Part shown: positions 24,901 to 38,200 of the stretch, piece by piece | Position numbering within the stretch: the first letter of the stretch is position 1 | How the letters are laid out: each line of letters opens with the position of its first letter | Source of the DNA: Wuchereria bancrofti | Lineage: Eukaryota; Nematoda; Chromadorea; Rhabditida; Onchocercidae | Direction: 5' to 3' | DNA: 64,000 nt | NCBI GenBank assembly: GCA_005281725.1 | Contig: SSBO01000012.1 | Coordinates: forward strand, 5,037,564 to 5,101,563 | Notes under the pieces: generated by a model | Told to the model about the DNA's origin: nothing | The model's input: only the letters and a program-made list of their open reading frames with translations | Database searches by the model: none | Program-made: the position numbers and the translations under genes

Positions 24901-27900
24901 ATGATTTATGAAGCAACTTCCATTTCCTCAGCGGACACCAATTGTTTGTTAAGTGAGCCTTCAATTCACCGAATCATTGTTTTGACAACAAAGGCAACAG
25001 CAGCTTAATCGACTTATGAAACTGATTTACAAATGCTCAGAACAATTTCTTTCAAATAAAAAAATCCCATTTTTTCTTGAATTCGGTTTCAGCACTTTTA
25101 GAAAACCATAAATTTTATTTTTTTATGTAAAAGTTGCTACTAATTCTGATGCTACTACATCCTTTTTTAGAAAAGAGTGGTTTTTTAGATTTTAAACTGA
25201 TATTTACTTTTTTTTTTTTTCAAAAAGGAACAAGATAGATTTCATGAGAAATTTTGGTACTAAAATTTATTATTAAAACTATAAACTTTTAATTAAAAAC
25301 AATTTTTGAGAACTAGAACAAAAGTAGAAAAATAATATTCAGTTAATTAGCTTAACCAGAATTGAAAATTAACTTCCACAACTCAAGAATTCTTAGCTTT
25401 TTATACTTAATTTTAAAATTAAAGTGGGATCTTCTTCAAAATCAATTTGATGCCATAGGTGAAAGCATAGATGAGATAATAAGCCAATTATTGATTTTTA
25501 CCCTTATAATAGTCATGAATTAGTCTAGGGCTTTTAATTCTTGATCTGCGAAGTGAATAGTCCAATCGACGGAGAAAAAAGATGTTTCCACATATTCTCC
25601 TAACCAAACATTTTCATATCAGTAGCTAACAAAGCACTGAAATAAGATGTGAAAAACACTTATAAGATGTTTTCATCAGCAATGTTGGGAACTATTTGGC
25701 ACGGGATAGACTTTCGACCACTGTCCTTCTTCGGCACGTGTTATCTTATTCCGTATATGTAATTTAAATCTTATATAAAGGGTGATTTGGAATAGATTTT
25801 CTATGCTATTCCTAGTGTAAGTATAAGTAAAGGATCATTTATTTCCTATAAATCCTCAGTAATTTGGTTTGTTTCGAGTAAACGAAGCATTTTCGAATAT
25901 GCTCACAATATGGATAGTCAAAATCCTTCCAAATACATCATAAAAAGACAGAACGATGAGGAAACCGCGGTCTCTTTGAGATTCATGCTACTTAACTCAC
26001 CATGCACAACTTAACAGTGCTACTATTATGTCTGTTTGTTTCTTATAGATAACAACATGACTAAAGAGCACCTTTTTAATTTCGAATTGCCAAAGAATTC
26101 AGGTCGTTCTCCATAAAGTTGAATTTTATTGAAATGAGGATTAGTGAACTTTCCATTTTTACTACGAACATAAATTTAAGTGGGACCAATGAACACATCG
26201 GAAAATATTAAAATGATAAATATTTCCTTTATGTATATTACAAAGCCGTTCAATTCGTTAAGTGGCTGTACTGTTAATTTACAACAAACCAAATCTTTCT
26301 CAATCTTTAAACCAATATATCTCTATTAAATTAAATAAACTATTGTAATTATGGTTGGAGCTACCCGGAGATTTGTCATCTTCTGCTTATTAATGATATC
26401 TGAACGGGATTTAAAACTGAATTATTTTCTTAGCCACTTTAATAGCCGCCTTTTAGACGATTATCTCAACTCGCAGCAATTTCAGGTCTAGTTCCATTTC
26501 AAAACGACCACGCCGTCAAATGTAAATCTACAGAACTGTATTAATATATTCACATTATTTAAGTGCATTTGTACCCTAAGGAATTTAATATCTCTTTCTG
26601 CGAATCGCCTAGATTTGATTCATTTACATCTCGCAAGTTCATTTGTAAATCATCACCAAAAGTGGTAAGCTGTAATCGACAGATGAAATACACCAAATTA
26701 TTCGGTTACTAAAGTCATTTATTAACGAACTTTTACCAACACTTTTTTTTTTGATGAGGAAAGCGAAAAAGAGATGTGAAGAGAGAAGCATGAATTTTAA
26801 GATCTTGGAATTATCAGAGAAAGGTTCAAAATGATAATTAAGTCATTAAAAAATGAATCAGAAAATAACTAATTAATGTTTGCCATCAGAACATCAATCA
26901 ACTGTATTTCATAGCCTAACAGTAGTGATTACATCAGTTTAATAAACTTTTTCCATAATCTATGAAAAATCTTAGTCTCATTAGCAATTAACTGACAAAT
27001 TATTGTTGTTCTCCCGTTTTACAACCGATTCAGTGTATTGGATGTCAACCGCACTGTCAAATCAAAATTATTCTATATTTCACGAATTAAAACTAATTCC
27101 TTGAAACTGCAGGATTATAACACTTGCAAAAGATTTCATGCGCAATATTCCATATCACAATTCTTGCTTTTATGCTACTAATTTCGATTCTCAGAAAAAT
27201 GGAATGTTTCAAGTGTATCCAATCAAGTGAGATTAAAATTCTTACAAGCAAATCTGGATCGAAAAGTAGAAACGAAATAGCCAGTAAATTTCCATTTGCA
27301 AAGACTTTAACGAGTCAAGATCAAGTGTGTATGTAGGTCATTTTGGGCGCATGAAACTAGGAAATAGGTCGACGATAATTTATCGAATACGTAAATATAA
27401 ATACATGAGAGATGACAAAGGACGCGCTTATCCCTACAATTATTTCATTTCATTATTTTCTGATGAAATCAAGGAATGAAAAAATTAATAAATCTCTACA
27501 TTACTAAGAGATGATACCAGTAGAAAATTAAATGGAAATGAATTTTGCATTGTTTATTGAGGCTGCTCACTTACAAAAAAGTTGGCCAAGCATGTTGCAG
27601 ATAGTGCAGACAAATCATGTGGAGAAAATTCTGTTTCTAAAAGATGACTGGCTTTCAATTGCAGATTTCTATGCAAAACGCGAAATTTCATACAGAAATT
27701 GTAGTCCTTCAGAATGGTACTCAGTATCAACCTTATGTGCTCATTTTTTCCTCTTCCTCCGATCCTGTTCAAGTGAATCTCATAAATATCGCGTTAAAAG
27801 GGTTTAATTTTTCCTCTATCAACAACGAACTCAATCATATTTGGACTTGTCATTTTCATTATAATTTCAATGTGCGTCTATGTGTGACTACATCCCATTT

Positions 27901-27919
27901 CTGTCAACAGATCCTCTCT
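21954..27919. other. Intergenic, AT-rich; upstream of the channel gene
   Basis: About 6 kb with frequent stops in all frames. It should contain the missing first exon or exons and promoter of the leftward channel gene, probably in the 22.0-22.5 kb part, but no start exon fitting the required phase was found. It contains a CA microsatellite and poly-A/T tracts. An open frame at 24140-24364 on the minus strand has no recognisable domain. Confidence 0.55.
23814..23880. repeat. CA-dinucleotide microsatellite
   Basis: An imperfect (CA)n run interrupted by GC and AT units, about 67 bases long. It is likely length-polymorphic. Confidence 0.9.
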
Positions 27920-30075
27920 ATGAAACATCGCACTTTCCAGATCAGTGCACTGAAACGATCTAATAGCAACGATATGTTTGTAACACGGATCGCCGATCTC
28001 ACCGCTATCGCTGTTTCAGTTGGAACTATTATCGTGGCATTCTTGTATATTCCGCTGATTATCATGAAAATAACCGAGATGAACGAGAGAGTAAATTCGT
28101 TATTGTGCCATAAAGTCTTCACTGTTTTCTGCACTCACTCCACAGAAAATTTGTTACAGTTGCAAAAGTCATCAAATAGTAAGATCACATTGTCCGTTTC
28201 CATCTGATTGAAAAAAAAAATTTCATCTCAAAGATTTTGTTGGAAAGGTTTTGCACCTCAAAAAATAGATTGTTGATTGTGACTGAAAAATGTGGTTTGC
28301 AAATGATTACTTGAATTCCCTTCATGTAATTTGAAATTAAAAAAGCACCAAAAACTACTCGTAGTTGAAGCTGGACTCCAATGAATTCCGCATGATTGCG
28401 AAGCTTAGGAACAACTGTTTGAAACGCGCGTACTAAACAGAGAAAAAAGACAGGTAGTTCTTCATTTTAAACGATTAGTAAGTTCACTTTTCCAGTCCAT
28501 TATATTTCTCAGTGACTCCTTCAGAATAAAAAGTTCCCCATTATTGCAACAACTGCCTGTCATTCATCTCTGTCAATTAAATTTTATTATCATGGGTATC
28601 TATTTAACCTCATCACCTTTACATACGACATAATTAACTGCAGTATGATTCGGAACAAAACGTTAATCCATTCCATAACGAATATTCCAAACCGGAAACT
28701 TCTGTACAACAATCAATCTGCGGTACATCATTTTTACATATTATATAGTTCTCATTTTCCAAATTACAGGATTTATACTAATTCCATGAAGTACAAAAAT
28801 TAAGTACAAACTCACTAAGACTATTTTCTTCAGTCCTCACATCTGATTTAAATTTCAGAATGTCAAACATAGAATCCCTGTTCTTCAGGGCCACCAGGAC
28901 TGCCGGGAAAACCTGTTAGTTATCCAAACTGTTGGAGAGAAATGTTATAAAATGAGTCCTCTTTAGTGATTTTCAGAAAGCTTTGTTTTCCAATCCAATA
29001 ATTTCAGTCTCGTGCATTTCTTTCATGCAAAATTTACAGGGCGAAGATGGAATGCCTGGTAAATCAGGAATACCTGGAATTCTAGGACTGCCTGGAAATG
29101 CCATTCCAGTCACAGCCAACTATGTAACTTTTCATTAATATGTGATACCCATGAAGATGTTCCTAATCTAGAAGATGTTAACTAGAATTGTTATGTGCAG
29201 TTCATGGACATATTACCGAAAGTTTATGTGATTGTAGAGCAGCAACTGTCGACTATGTCCCCGGGGCCAGCAAGGTTCACCTGGGACAAGAAGGCACTCC
29301 AGGAAAAGTTGGGCCACAGGAACCACCAGGACGTATTGGTGAACCAGGAAGAATTGGTTATGCAGGTAAGATATGTCTCTAGTTAATTTTATGCTAGAAA
29401 TTCTGTGGGATTAAGAAAAATGTGGGATTCAGTTGCAGGTGTTGCTGGAGTAACTGGAGAAATGGGTGCACGCGGCAGACCTGGTGAGCCAGAATCCGCT
29501 GGATTAAATGGTACATGCGGTCAAAAAGGTGTGCCTGGGAAAAAAAGCGAACCAGGTTCAGTTGGACCAAGGGATCTCGAAGGGTATCCCGGATCAGCAG
29601 GTTAGAGAGGAAAAGATGGTTTGTTATTTATAATATTCAAAAAGGAATGAAATGACAGATATGAACTCACATGTTATGTGCTAAACTACTAAATCAATGT
29701 TTAGGTGAAACAGGACCGCAAGGTCCAGCAGGAATACGAGGTCCTCTTGGGCAAAGTGGAGCAGCAGGTGGAAACGGTCGTCCAGGTATGCCAGGTGAAG
29801 ATACACAATACTGCTCATGTCCACCCCGCACAACCGGCAGCAAAAAATCATCGTATAGGGAAGTCGATATTCAAAGCCAAATACCTTCAACGTATACTGA
29901 GCCACCTATCTATGATTTAAGTGGTACTCGCTATATGAAGAGAAGCAAAAAAGTTGAAAAACTGCTTAAGTATTGCCACTACGCTGTAATAAATTTGTTC
30001 GTTTCAATATTTCGTATTCTAAACACGTCGCATATCTACGAAATCATAGGAGAACAAAGAAACGATAATGAATAG
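27920..30075 (+). pseudogene. Cuticle collagen, probably degenerating
   Basis: Exon 27920-28090 follows a TTTCTGTCAACAG acceptor, a possible trans-splice site. It encodes a basic stretch with a KR cleavage-like site and then a membrane-anchor segment (LTAIAVSVGTIIVAFLYIPL), typical of the nematode cuticle collagen N-terminal domain. Gly-X-Y exons follow at 28889-28914, 29040-29123, 29201-29365, 29439-29600 and 29705-30075. The last contains GPAGIRGPLGQSGAAGGNGR and the usual PGEDTQYCSCPPR end. Cuticle collagens are secreted, furin-cleaved and cross-linked into the exoskeleton. Four glycine positions are lost ([23 protein letters not shown]). One block near 29257-29285 reads as collagen only in another frame. 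Junction phases fail before 28889 and at 29123/29201. The final exon has an unusual hydrophobic tail. It could still be transcribed. Confidence 0.6.
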
Positions 30076-30119
30076 ACAAGAGACATGTTTTGCACTCATT
30101 TTCATAAACCAAATGGCGG

Positions 30120-30125
30120 AATAAA
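30120..30125 (+). promoter_or_regulatory. Poly(A) signal of the collagen gene
   Basis: AATAAA about 45 bases after the collagen stop codon. Confidence 0.5.
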
Positions 30126-31122
30126 ATTAGTTCCTAAATATTTTGGAATAAGAAAAGATAAGGGATATTTCTGCGGATTCTACAATATTCAAACAGCTTA
30201 GCACATTCAATTACATAACTTTTACTTATAGGAAGATAATTGTTAATCAAATAAATCATAACCAAATAAGGTGCAAAGAAATCCAGTCCCAACTCTTTTC
30301 CTGACTTCCAAGTTCACCGGATAAGTACTGAAGAAACTGCGGCAAAAAAATAATTCCATCTCTTCCTTAACGTAACGTAAGTAGTGTTGCTTACGGTACA
30401 CTCAACCCAAAATGTATTTAATACCGCACAAAAGAAAGCATCCACTAAAAAAGTGCCTTAAACCTTTTGTGGTGGAGTATCCCCCGTATATCACGGATGG
30501 ACGTTGTTTGTGGAGAATTGTTAAGTGAGCGTTCAGTCACTGGTGGGGTGGCGTGGATTTTCTCGTACATCTGGTTATGTTGGAAATGAAGGTATAGAAA
30601 TGGATACGCAATAAGTTTACCAAGCAGAAAGTGGACACAAGCAACAGCATTGAAAACTTTCAAGTATTTCCCCTTACCTGTGTGAGTACGAGATCGTGTT
30701 TACGTTTTAGCATGCTATCATTTGCGATAAATGAGATAACTTTCGGTTTCATTGTGTTTTTGCAGGGCCATTACATTAAAACGTATACTCTTAGTTATAG
30801 ATAGCTTGGTCACTCCAGTGAATCTCCCGTTCTTCCATCTGAAAGTGATGTGTTCGTCCAGGATGTAGGTAGGTGCGTGCTTTCCATGTTTGCAACTAAT
30901 GCTATGTAGTTTTAGCATTGTTTTCTTTCTTTTTATCTCGAAGAAAATAAGTAATTAATTCAGAATACAAAAAGTCAAGTATGGGATTTACTCATTTCAT
31001 CGATACTACCACTAACTTCCTGCTGTCAGTTCTTTATGGTTTGCAAGAGTTATTTTGCTTGGTGACAACGTATTTATTGTTATAGGTTATTACTTTCATA
31101 ACAGTTTTATTTTTCAGATGTG
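30126..31122. other. Intergenic between collagen and Smad4
   Basis: No gene was recognised. The right end carries a TTTTTCAG acceptor at 31110-31117, six bases before the Smad4 ATG. It suits SL trans-splicing or an upstream non-coding exon. Confidence 0.5.
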
Positions 31123-34100
31123 ATGTCATCGAACTTCAGTTCGGTATCAACCCTAGGGTTGCCAACGAAACATGTGGGTGCGGTTATGGCTGCTGATGTG
31201 GGTGCGTCAGTTCTTCCACAGTTTCGCTGTAGTCCAAGTGGCCAAACTCGATCACAATTGTCAAGTACTAGTACACAGTTGCTTAGTCCAAATAGCCAAA
31301 TCAGGTCGCAATTGCAACAAGTTACGCAATCTACACAACGTCCGACAAGTTCTGACGCATGCTCTACAATCACACAGTATCTGATGATGTATCATACGGT
31401 AGTTACATTACTATTTCGGTTTCGATAGGCTTTCCAGCTTCCATCATCTGGAAGTAGTTATTTCTGAATCCCTGAGTATTTTCACTTTTTTCAGACATTG
31501 TCTCATTTAAAGTTGATGTATAAATTTGCTGATTTTGGTTAAACCAGGTTTTCTCGATTATAATTAAGCTATGCATAAAACTGAATATGGAAAAATATAT
31601 GAAGTTCAACATCACAACCAATTATAGTGTGTTTGTACTTTTTAGGGACGAGATGAGGAGTTCAGTCGCAAAGCTATTGAAAGTCTGATTAAAAAATTGA
31701 AGGATAAACATGATGAATTAGATGCACTGATCACCACTATAACATCACATGGGAAGATTTCTCCGAAATGTATCACGATTCAGCGTACTTTGGATGGACG
31801 ACTACAGGTAACAAAATTAATGTTTTTGTTTCGTTCATCTAATTAAGCTTGGTTTTATATGATAATTTGGTATGCTCTAGATGTATCTTCTTTTATTCTA
31901 TTTTTATTTTAGTGCACTGTGTCCGTTTCTCATCTGTTTCCCTTTTCAATGTTTTACAGGAAAGTATTAAATATGAATCTGTTATGTTATAGTCATTTTT
32001 TGTTTTCGTCTTATGTAACTAGAAATCAGAATTTATTCAGTAACATAAGGAATATAACTAATTCAAATTTCCTTATTTCTTGTAGGTGGCTGGAAGAAAA
32101 GGTTTTCCGCACGTCGTTTATGCACGTATTTGGAGATGGCCTGATTTACATAAAAATGAATTGAAACACTTACCAATTTGTCATTGTGCATTTGACCTGA
32201 AATGTGACCTTGTAAGATTTTGTGGCATTTAATGTATCCAAATATCTAAAAGCGAACATTGATTTTTTCCCTCGAAATTTTTTTCCAAATCATAGTTGAT
32301 GAGTTCGTGTTGCAGGTTTGCGTTAATCCATACCATTACGAACGTGTTGTTCCGCCAGGTATCGGCACTATTGATTTGTCAAATTTAAAAATTGAACATC
32401 GCTGTGCATCGCAAGACGATTCAAACACGTTGTCTCCAGGAAGTACAGGAGCTAGCGATGATTTGTCAAAGTAATTTTTAAAATTTTATGACAATCTGTA
32501 GGCGTTTTTTTTTTCCTTTAATATATTAATGTCAATTTCGGTTTAAATGAGAATATACGTGTATTTGATATGTATGGTTTACCAATTTTAGTACAGAATC
32601 TCTATTCTAATCATGAAATGGCGATTCCTGCTAGATAGCAACAAAATTTTGTAATTATCGAAATTTTGTGAAGTTTTCATACAATTCAGTGCAGTTGATA
32701 CGGGTTAGCGCACCGTGTTTGGTATTTTGACTGGACATTCAATCAAACATGATGTTACAGGAACTCAACGCTTAATGAGAATGACGGTTGGACTGCAAAG
32801 ACACTTGCATATGCGTCAACACTGCGTACTTCTAATGTTGTCAAAACAGGTGTTATTGTAAAAAGATTGTTTGTTCTTTTTCATTGTATTAGAAGATGTT
32901 AATTGATTCACTGTTGGAATTCATTTACACTGTAGATCATTGCAGAGACAACGAAACTGTCTGCTAGTGAGCAGGATCTATTTAGCGGCTCCAATGTATG
33001 TGTGTTACCAAGTCAATCTACTTGGAATAACAGTGAGCAAAACACAGTTGTTGCAGCAGTCACTATCTCATCAGAGTTTCGTAAGTCCGCTTCAATTTAT
33101 TTTCGTAACTTGATTCACTTTTGTAAGAATTTACTCGTAAAATTGTATTTTATTTCGTCTTAACTTTCCACCGCTTATTTATAAGTTTGAAATTTCATGA
33201 CAGGTTTCTGTTTTTATAGCAGCAGTGATAAATCCAATTCCATTTTCATCTAGCTCCATGCAATCACAAAACAGTTTTCCAACTCAGGCTGTTACTATGA
33301 CGTTAAATCCATCCTTACAAGTATCTTCCTCATCAGCATTCACTTACTCGCGTGAGTGACATTATAACACTTTTTTATATTTAGCTCCCGTGACTGTCGT
33401 TTAGTCAATAATGTTTTAATTTAAGATTGCTATATTATTTTGTTTTTACTTTTTTATATGTTTTTACTGAAAATCTCTTTCTATGTTTGTACGATTAGTG
33501 GGACCATAATTTTTTTTTCTGAAAGTGGAATCTGTAGGAACCAACTTAAAACAAGTTCCTGTCAGTGTTTGGTCAGGACAGAGCACCTAAAACTGATTTC
33601 AAACTGTTGTTTAGAGGAAGTTCAGCATCACGTAGAATCTAGAGTTCGTGACAAAACGGAACCTATGTCGCTGAGCCCACGTAAGGATTCCAATTTTATT
33701 TGCTGTTTTTTATAGACATATACTAATCAAATTTAGAAGTATCCATTACATCAACTGCTCATTGATAGAGAACTGGTATTACAGCCACTTTTCATTCGTT
33801 ATTGATTTGTTTTTGTTCAAGATCCGGCAAATTGGTGCGTCATTTCTTATTATGAGTTCAATACAAAAGTTGGTGAAACATTTTCTGTAAGTGCACCTGC
33901 GGTCTACATTGATGGAGGAGTTGATCCATCTGCTCCCGGTCGTTTTTGTTTAGGATCTCTTTCCAATGTTCAGCGTACTGATGAAAGTGAACGGTGCAGG
34001 TTAGTTAATGCACTGTTTACTTTGTTATATGAGTTGTGTTCCAAATTCCTTGAATATACTTCTTCGAAAATGTAATGCAAGTGTTGAAATAGAGTTTTTT

Positions 34101-35220
34101 TTGTTTATGCGACTCTTAGTGATAAGTGTTGTGTTTATCGATAGGAAGCATATTGGTCGCGGGATTCGACTGGACGTGAAAGGAGAGGGTGATGTTTGGT
34201 TGACATGCTTGTCGGATCGACCAGTTTTTGTTCAAAGTTCGTATCTGGATCGTGAAGCCGGACGAGTTCCAGGCGATGCTGTACACAAGATTTATTCTCA
34301 AGCAACACTGAAGGTTTATGTTTTTGAACCACTCGCATTCTGAATAGCTTTTCCAGCAAAATGTTGGTTGTTGTTCTCATCCAATAAAACTGTGTACTTT
34401 AAGACACTGTGTATGAAGCTGCGAATTTCATGCATATTTACTTACTGATTTTAGGTTTTTGATTTACGTCAATGTTACCATCAGCTGCGACAGCAGAATA
34501 TGTACCAGTTGATAGCAGCAGAAATACTGAATAACTCATCCGACAGTTCAAGAAATCCATTGTTTGGAATGGACAGAAAATCAGCGGAATTTGCCGGCCG
34601 TTTAAATCAGGTTACCGTTTTGTTATTCTCTGGCTGATATTTTATTGATGTTTTATGCGAGTTTCAGCAATAACCTCATAAGTTTTGAAATTTCATGATT
34701 TACTCTACATTCATCAGTTTCCCTTAATTCTAAAATGTGGCGAAGATTACAATTTCAAAAATCAAGACGGAGAATAAATGATAAGTGCATATTTGATACT
34801 TCATGTACCAGCCGAGTGTTTAAATTCGGATATTAGTACTTAATTATTTTGTTTACTACTAATACTTATTTCATTATTGGTTGAAAAAGAGGATCTGATT
34901 GAATCTATAGTTTAATTCTTCAGAAAACACTGATGCATCTCACTGTTGCATTACTGTTGTTATTCATGCTTTTACTGTTTCTTTATCATTTTAAAACAAT
35001 ATTGATGTTTGTTTAGGCTGCGAATGTTGGTGTTGACGAATTACGCAACTTGTGTTCGCTGGCGGTATCTTTTGTGAAAGGATGGGGACCAGATTATGAT
35101 CGTAAATCAATCAAAGAAACACCATGTTGGATTGAGGTCCAGATAAATAGAGCTCTTCAGCTGCTTGATGAAGTCCTTCATAATCCAACTTTAAATAGTT
35201 TTTCTTCATCTCAATTGTAA
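31123..35220 (+). CDS. Smad4: Co-Smad, Smad4 family (TGF-beta signal transducer)
   Basis: Twelve exons: 31123-31398, 31646-31807, 32086-32211, 32316-32470, 32761-32849, 32946-33080, 33220-33351, 33582-33680, 33822-33999, 34145-34313, 34455-34610 and 35017-35220. Phases close throughout, giving 626 aa. The MH1 domain (about residues 80-205) has [20 protein letters not shown], the DNA-binding hairpin [20 protein letters not shown], and the Cys/His cluster [19 protein letters not shown]. The MH2 domain (about residues 390-615) has [56 protein letters not shown] and [13 protein letters not shown], all close to Smad4. No C-terminal SSXS phosphorylation motif is present, as expected of a co-Smad. 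It would pair with receptor Smads and bind DNA in the nucleus. The strong conservation favours the sma-4 type over the divergent daf-3 type. That choice is inference. The linker and its exons are less certain, especially the acceptor at 33582. Confidence 0.95.
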
Positions 35221-38200
35221 AATTTATCCGGCATCAATATAATGTGATGTTGTCGCCAAATCAGCTGTTGCTTTCATCAGTTTATTCAGTCTCATTCTGT
35301 ATTCATTTGATAATGTAAAATTTCGCATTGCGTTGTAAATTTGTTATCACTTCGAAGGAAAGAATGAATAATTATGATGTACTAGCTCCTACGGTAATAT
35401 AAAATTCTATTAAATACCGTTATCTAGATGTTATATTTCACGTAACAAATCCGTAAAATGTTTTTGCAGATATTTCTTTTTGTATCTTGTTACCAATGTG
35501 AATGCATATTCGGATTTCAGGTTTTCCCTTCATTTCCTTTTTGTTTTAGTGTTTTCTTTGTTTTTTATCCGGTGCTCAGAAATCTTTGTTCTCTTTATGT
35601 TTTAAATGAAAAAGGTTAAGAAATCATTTCATCAGCTGTTCTTTAACCATAGAGCTCGATGGAGTTGCAAAATTTCTCTACACATCTGTTGGATTTTATA
35701 GACGTAACATGTGTTATCGGTTGTGATAAAATTACTCGTCATCGGTACAGACTAACATTTAATCTAGTAATTGATAAGGCCAAAAGCATTCAGTTTTATA
35801 TTTCTTTTCAATACGCTGTAGGGTTCTTTCTCTCTTTAGGATTGTGTTTAAGTTAAGTCAAAGTTTCCTAATATTTTGGCCTCATCTTACGCTTTATAAT
35901 TTGGGGTTTTTTGTCAAAATGGACAGTGAAGTCGAACAGATCCTTTCGTAGTGGATGGTAGAATAAACATCCGGTATCCTGGGAGGCATTGGCGTTGGAG
36001 GTCTTCATTGGGTGATTTATCATTTGTATCATTACAACCAAGAGATGTCGATATTTCTCGATGTTGCATGTAAGTCATCTGAAAAGTAAGACAAGCACAT
36101 ATGATGTATCTTGTTTAAGGTCATTTTATGTTAATATCTTCCATATTCCGTACAAAGCTGATTTTCGATAAGCGTATTTTGGCAAATGTATTAGAATGCA
36201 AAGAACAGCAATGTAAGCTAATAAATATTTGAAGAATAATTATGCAAATATTTCTGCTTTATTAATAAATAGAAATATAAATTGTAAGTCAGGATATAAC
36301 CGCTTGACTCCAGATACTTCTTGAATAATTCATAGGCACAACAATCACGCATTTTTCGAAGTAATTGAAAGTTCACACGGAAGTTACATTGTTAAGTCAA
36401 TTTACAGATCACTTTATTTATTATTATTTTTCCATTTATGTCACCTATTTTGAAGCGCTGCTCTTCGTACATCATATTTAAAATTTGACTAAAAGTTGTG
36501 CCATCAAAATTTGGAGTTTTAAAAGCAAAGAAAGAAAAGCTAGACATTTCAAGGACTCTTTACCTTCGTGTCCGTTTCAAACAAGAAACGGAGTGATAAA
36601 ATTTCCCTTTGTTGTCAAAATAAACATTTTTCTCCAGATGAATTGTAGTCTTGTATGAAATTTTAATTCTTTCGACGTTAAAGATTGTTCAGCGACTATT
36701 CGTTACTATTTACTGATGAAGAAGTATAGGAGCTGAAAACGCTAAGCTGGTTCATTCCATCTATTTTTAACGCTTTGGTTTAATTCTCGAAAAAATCTGG
36801 AAGTTTTATTTTCAAATGAGTATCCATACTAACAGCTAACATAAACGGTCAACAGGAATAGTCGTTTAAAAGATGAAACTTCACTGATTAGGTAGCAGAA
36901 CAAACTCTTGACAATTATAGTCCCAAGCTTCAGGTCTCAAAAACGGTTATGACACGTTACCATTATTCTTTATCTGGCTTTATTTATGATATTCATCGTT
37001 GTATATGTCCCCCCGTCCCCCACTATCACTCTTGCAGACAAAATTTGTTTGAGGTTAGTGCGAGTCGCTCTCTTCTCTCCATTTCACAGAACTCGCGATG
37101 TTCTTTTTCAATTGCTCTTTGGTTCTTCGACAACCTATTAATCTTTTCATTGTTGATCAGCTATATTACTATACAAACAATTTCAGTGAAATTAATTGTA
37201 CAAATAACGATGAAAGCGGAAAGTTTTTTTGTGCAGACCAAAATTAAAATGATGAATACAACATTAAGAAAGCAATGAATTCAACGCTCCTCATATTACA
37301 GTAATGAAGCTGTCCTTTATTCAATACATCACCAGTAGAACTCTTAGTATATTATTAAGTGTTAATGAATCGTCCCAATCTGACTTTCATTTATATCTTG
37401 AAAACGTTTATTTAGTTTTATTTACAAGGATTTCAGAACAGAATAATGAGTGCAGTATATGAAAAGGAGCTACCGAATCTATTAATTCAAAAAAATATGA
37501 CGTGATTACTTTTGGCATCGTTTGTGGATTACAACATCATCGCAGAAATCCTTTTAAATCGTAATTTGAACGTTTTCTTATCAGGTTGAACAGTGATCAT
37601 CAAAAAACAACCGTAAGGTTTCATGTTACTTTCAGTTTGTGTAGTTATTTTTGCCCGCGATGAGAAACTAGAAAAGCTTTTTCTGGATAATTGTCAGCTT
37701 ATTCAGACTTCATTACATTAACTTATTTTACAATATGAATTGAAGTAAAGAAGAAAAAACGAAAGGAATCACGAAAGAAAGAAAAGAAAAAGAAGAATCC
37801 ACGAGTATATTTCATTATGGCAAATAATTCATCAAATCATTAGTTAGTCCTACACTTCTCAAAACAGGATTAAAATCGTATGACATTTATTTTCGCTACG
37901 GCCTTGGAGTCGAAAATTGTGCAGCAATTATATACAGAAAACTGTAATACCGATACAAAAAGACCACAAATGGTGAAGAAAGCAGTTCGACTGTAAAGCT
38001 ATTGATTCATTTTTGAAAGCAACAAATAGGCCAGAACAGAGATGAAACAAAACGAAGATACGGCAATACAGGAAAACAACTTGTTGCGAAAGCCATATTA
38101 TAGAGAGCTTTTTCAGAGGCGAAAGTGTTCACTTTCAAATCGGTTTTCTTTCTTATTGCCGGTTGAGTTCAGCCAGCAATAAGAAAGATATGCAAAATGA

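Noticed and set aside
27644..28207. Plus-strand open frame of 187 codons read as a whole gene
   Set aside because: Only the part from 27920 to 28090 resembles a protein domain (collagen anchor). The rest is explained by upstream untranslated sequence and an intron.
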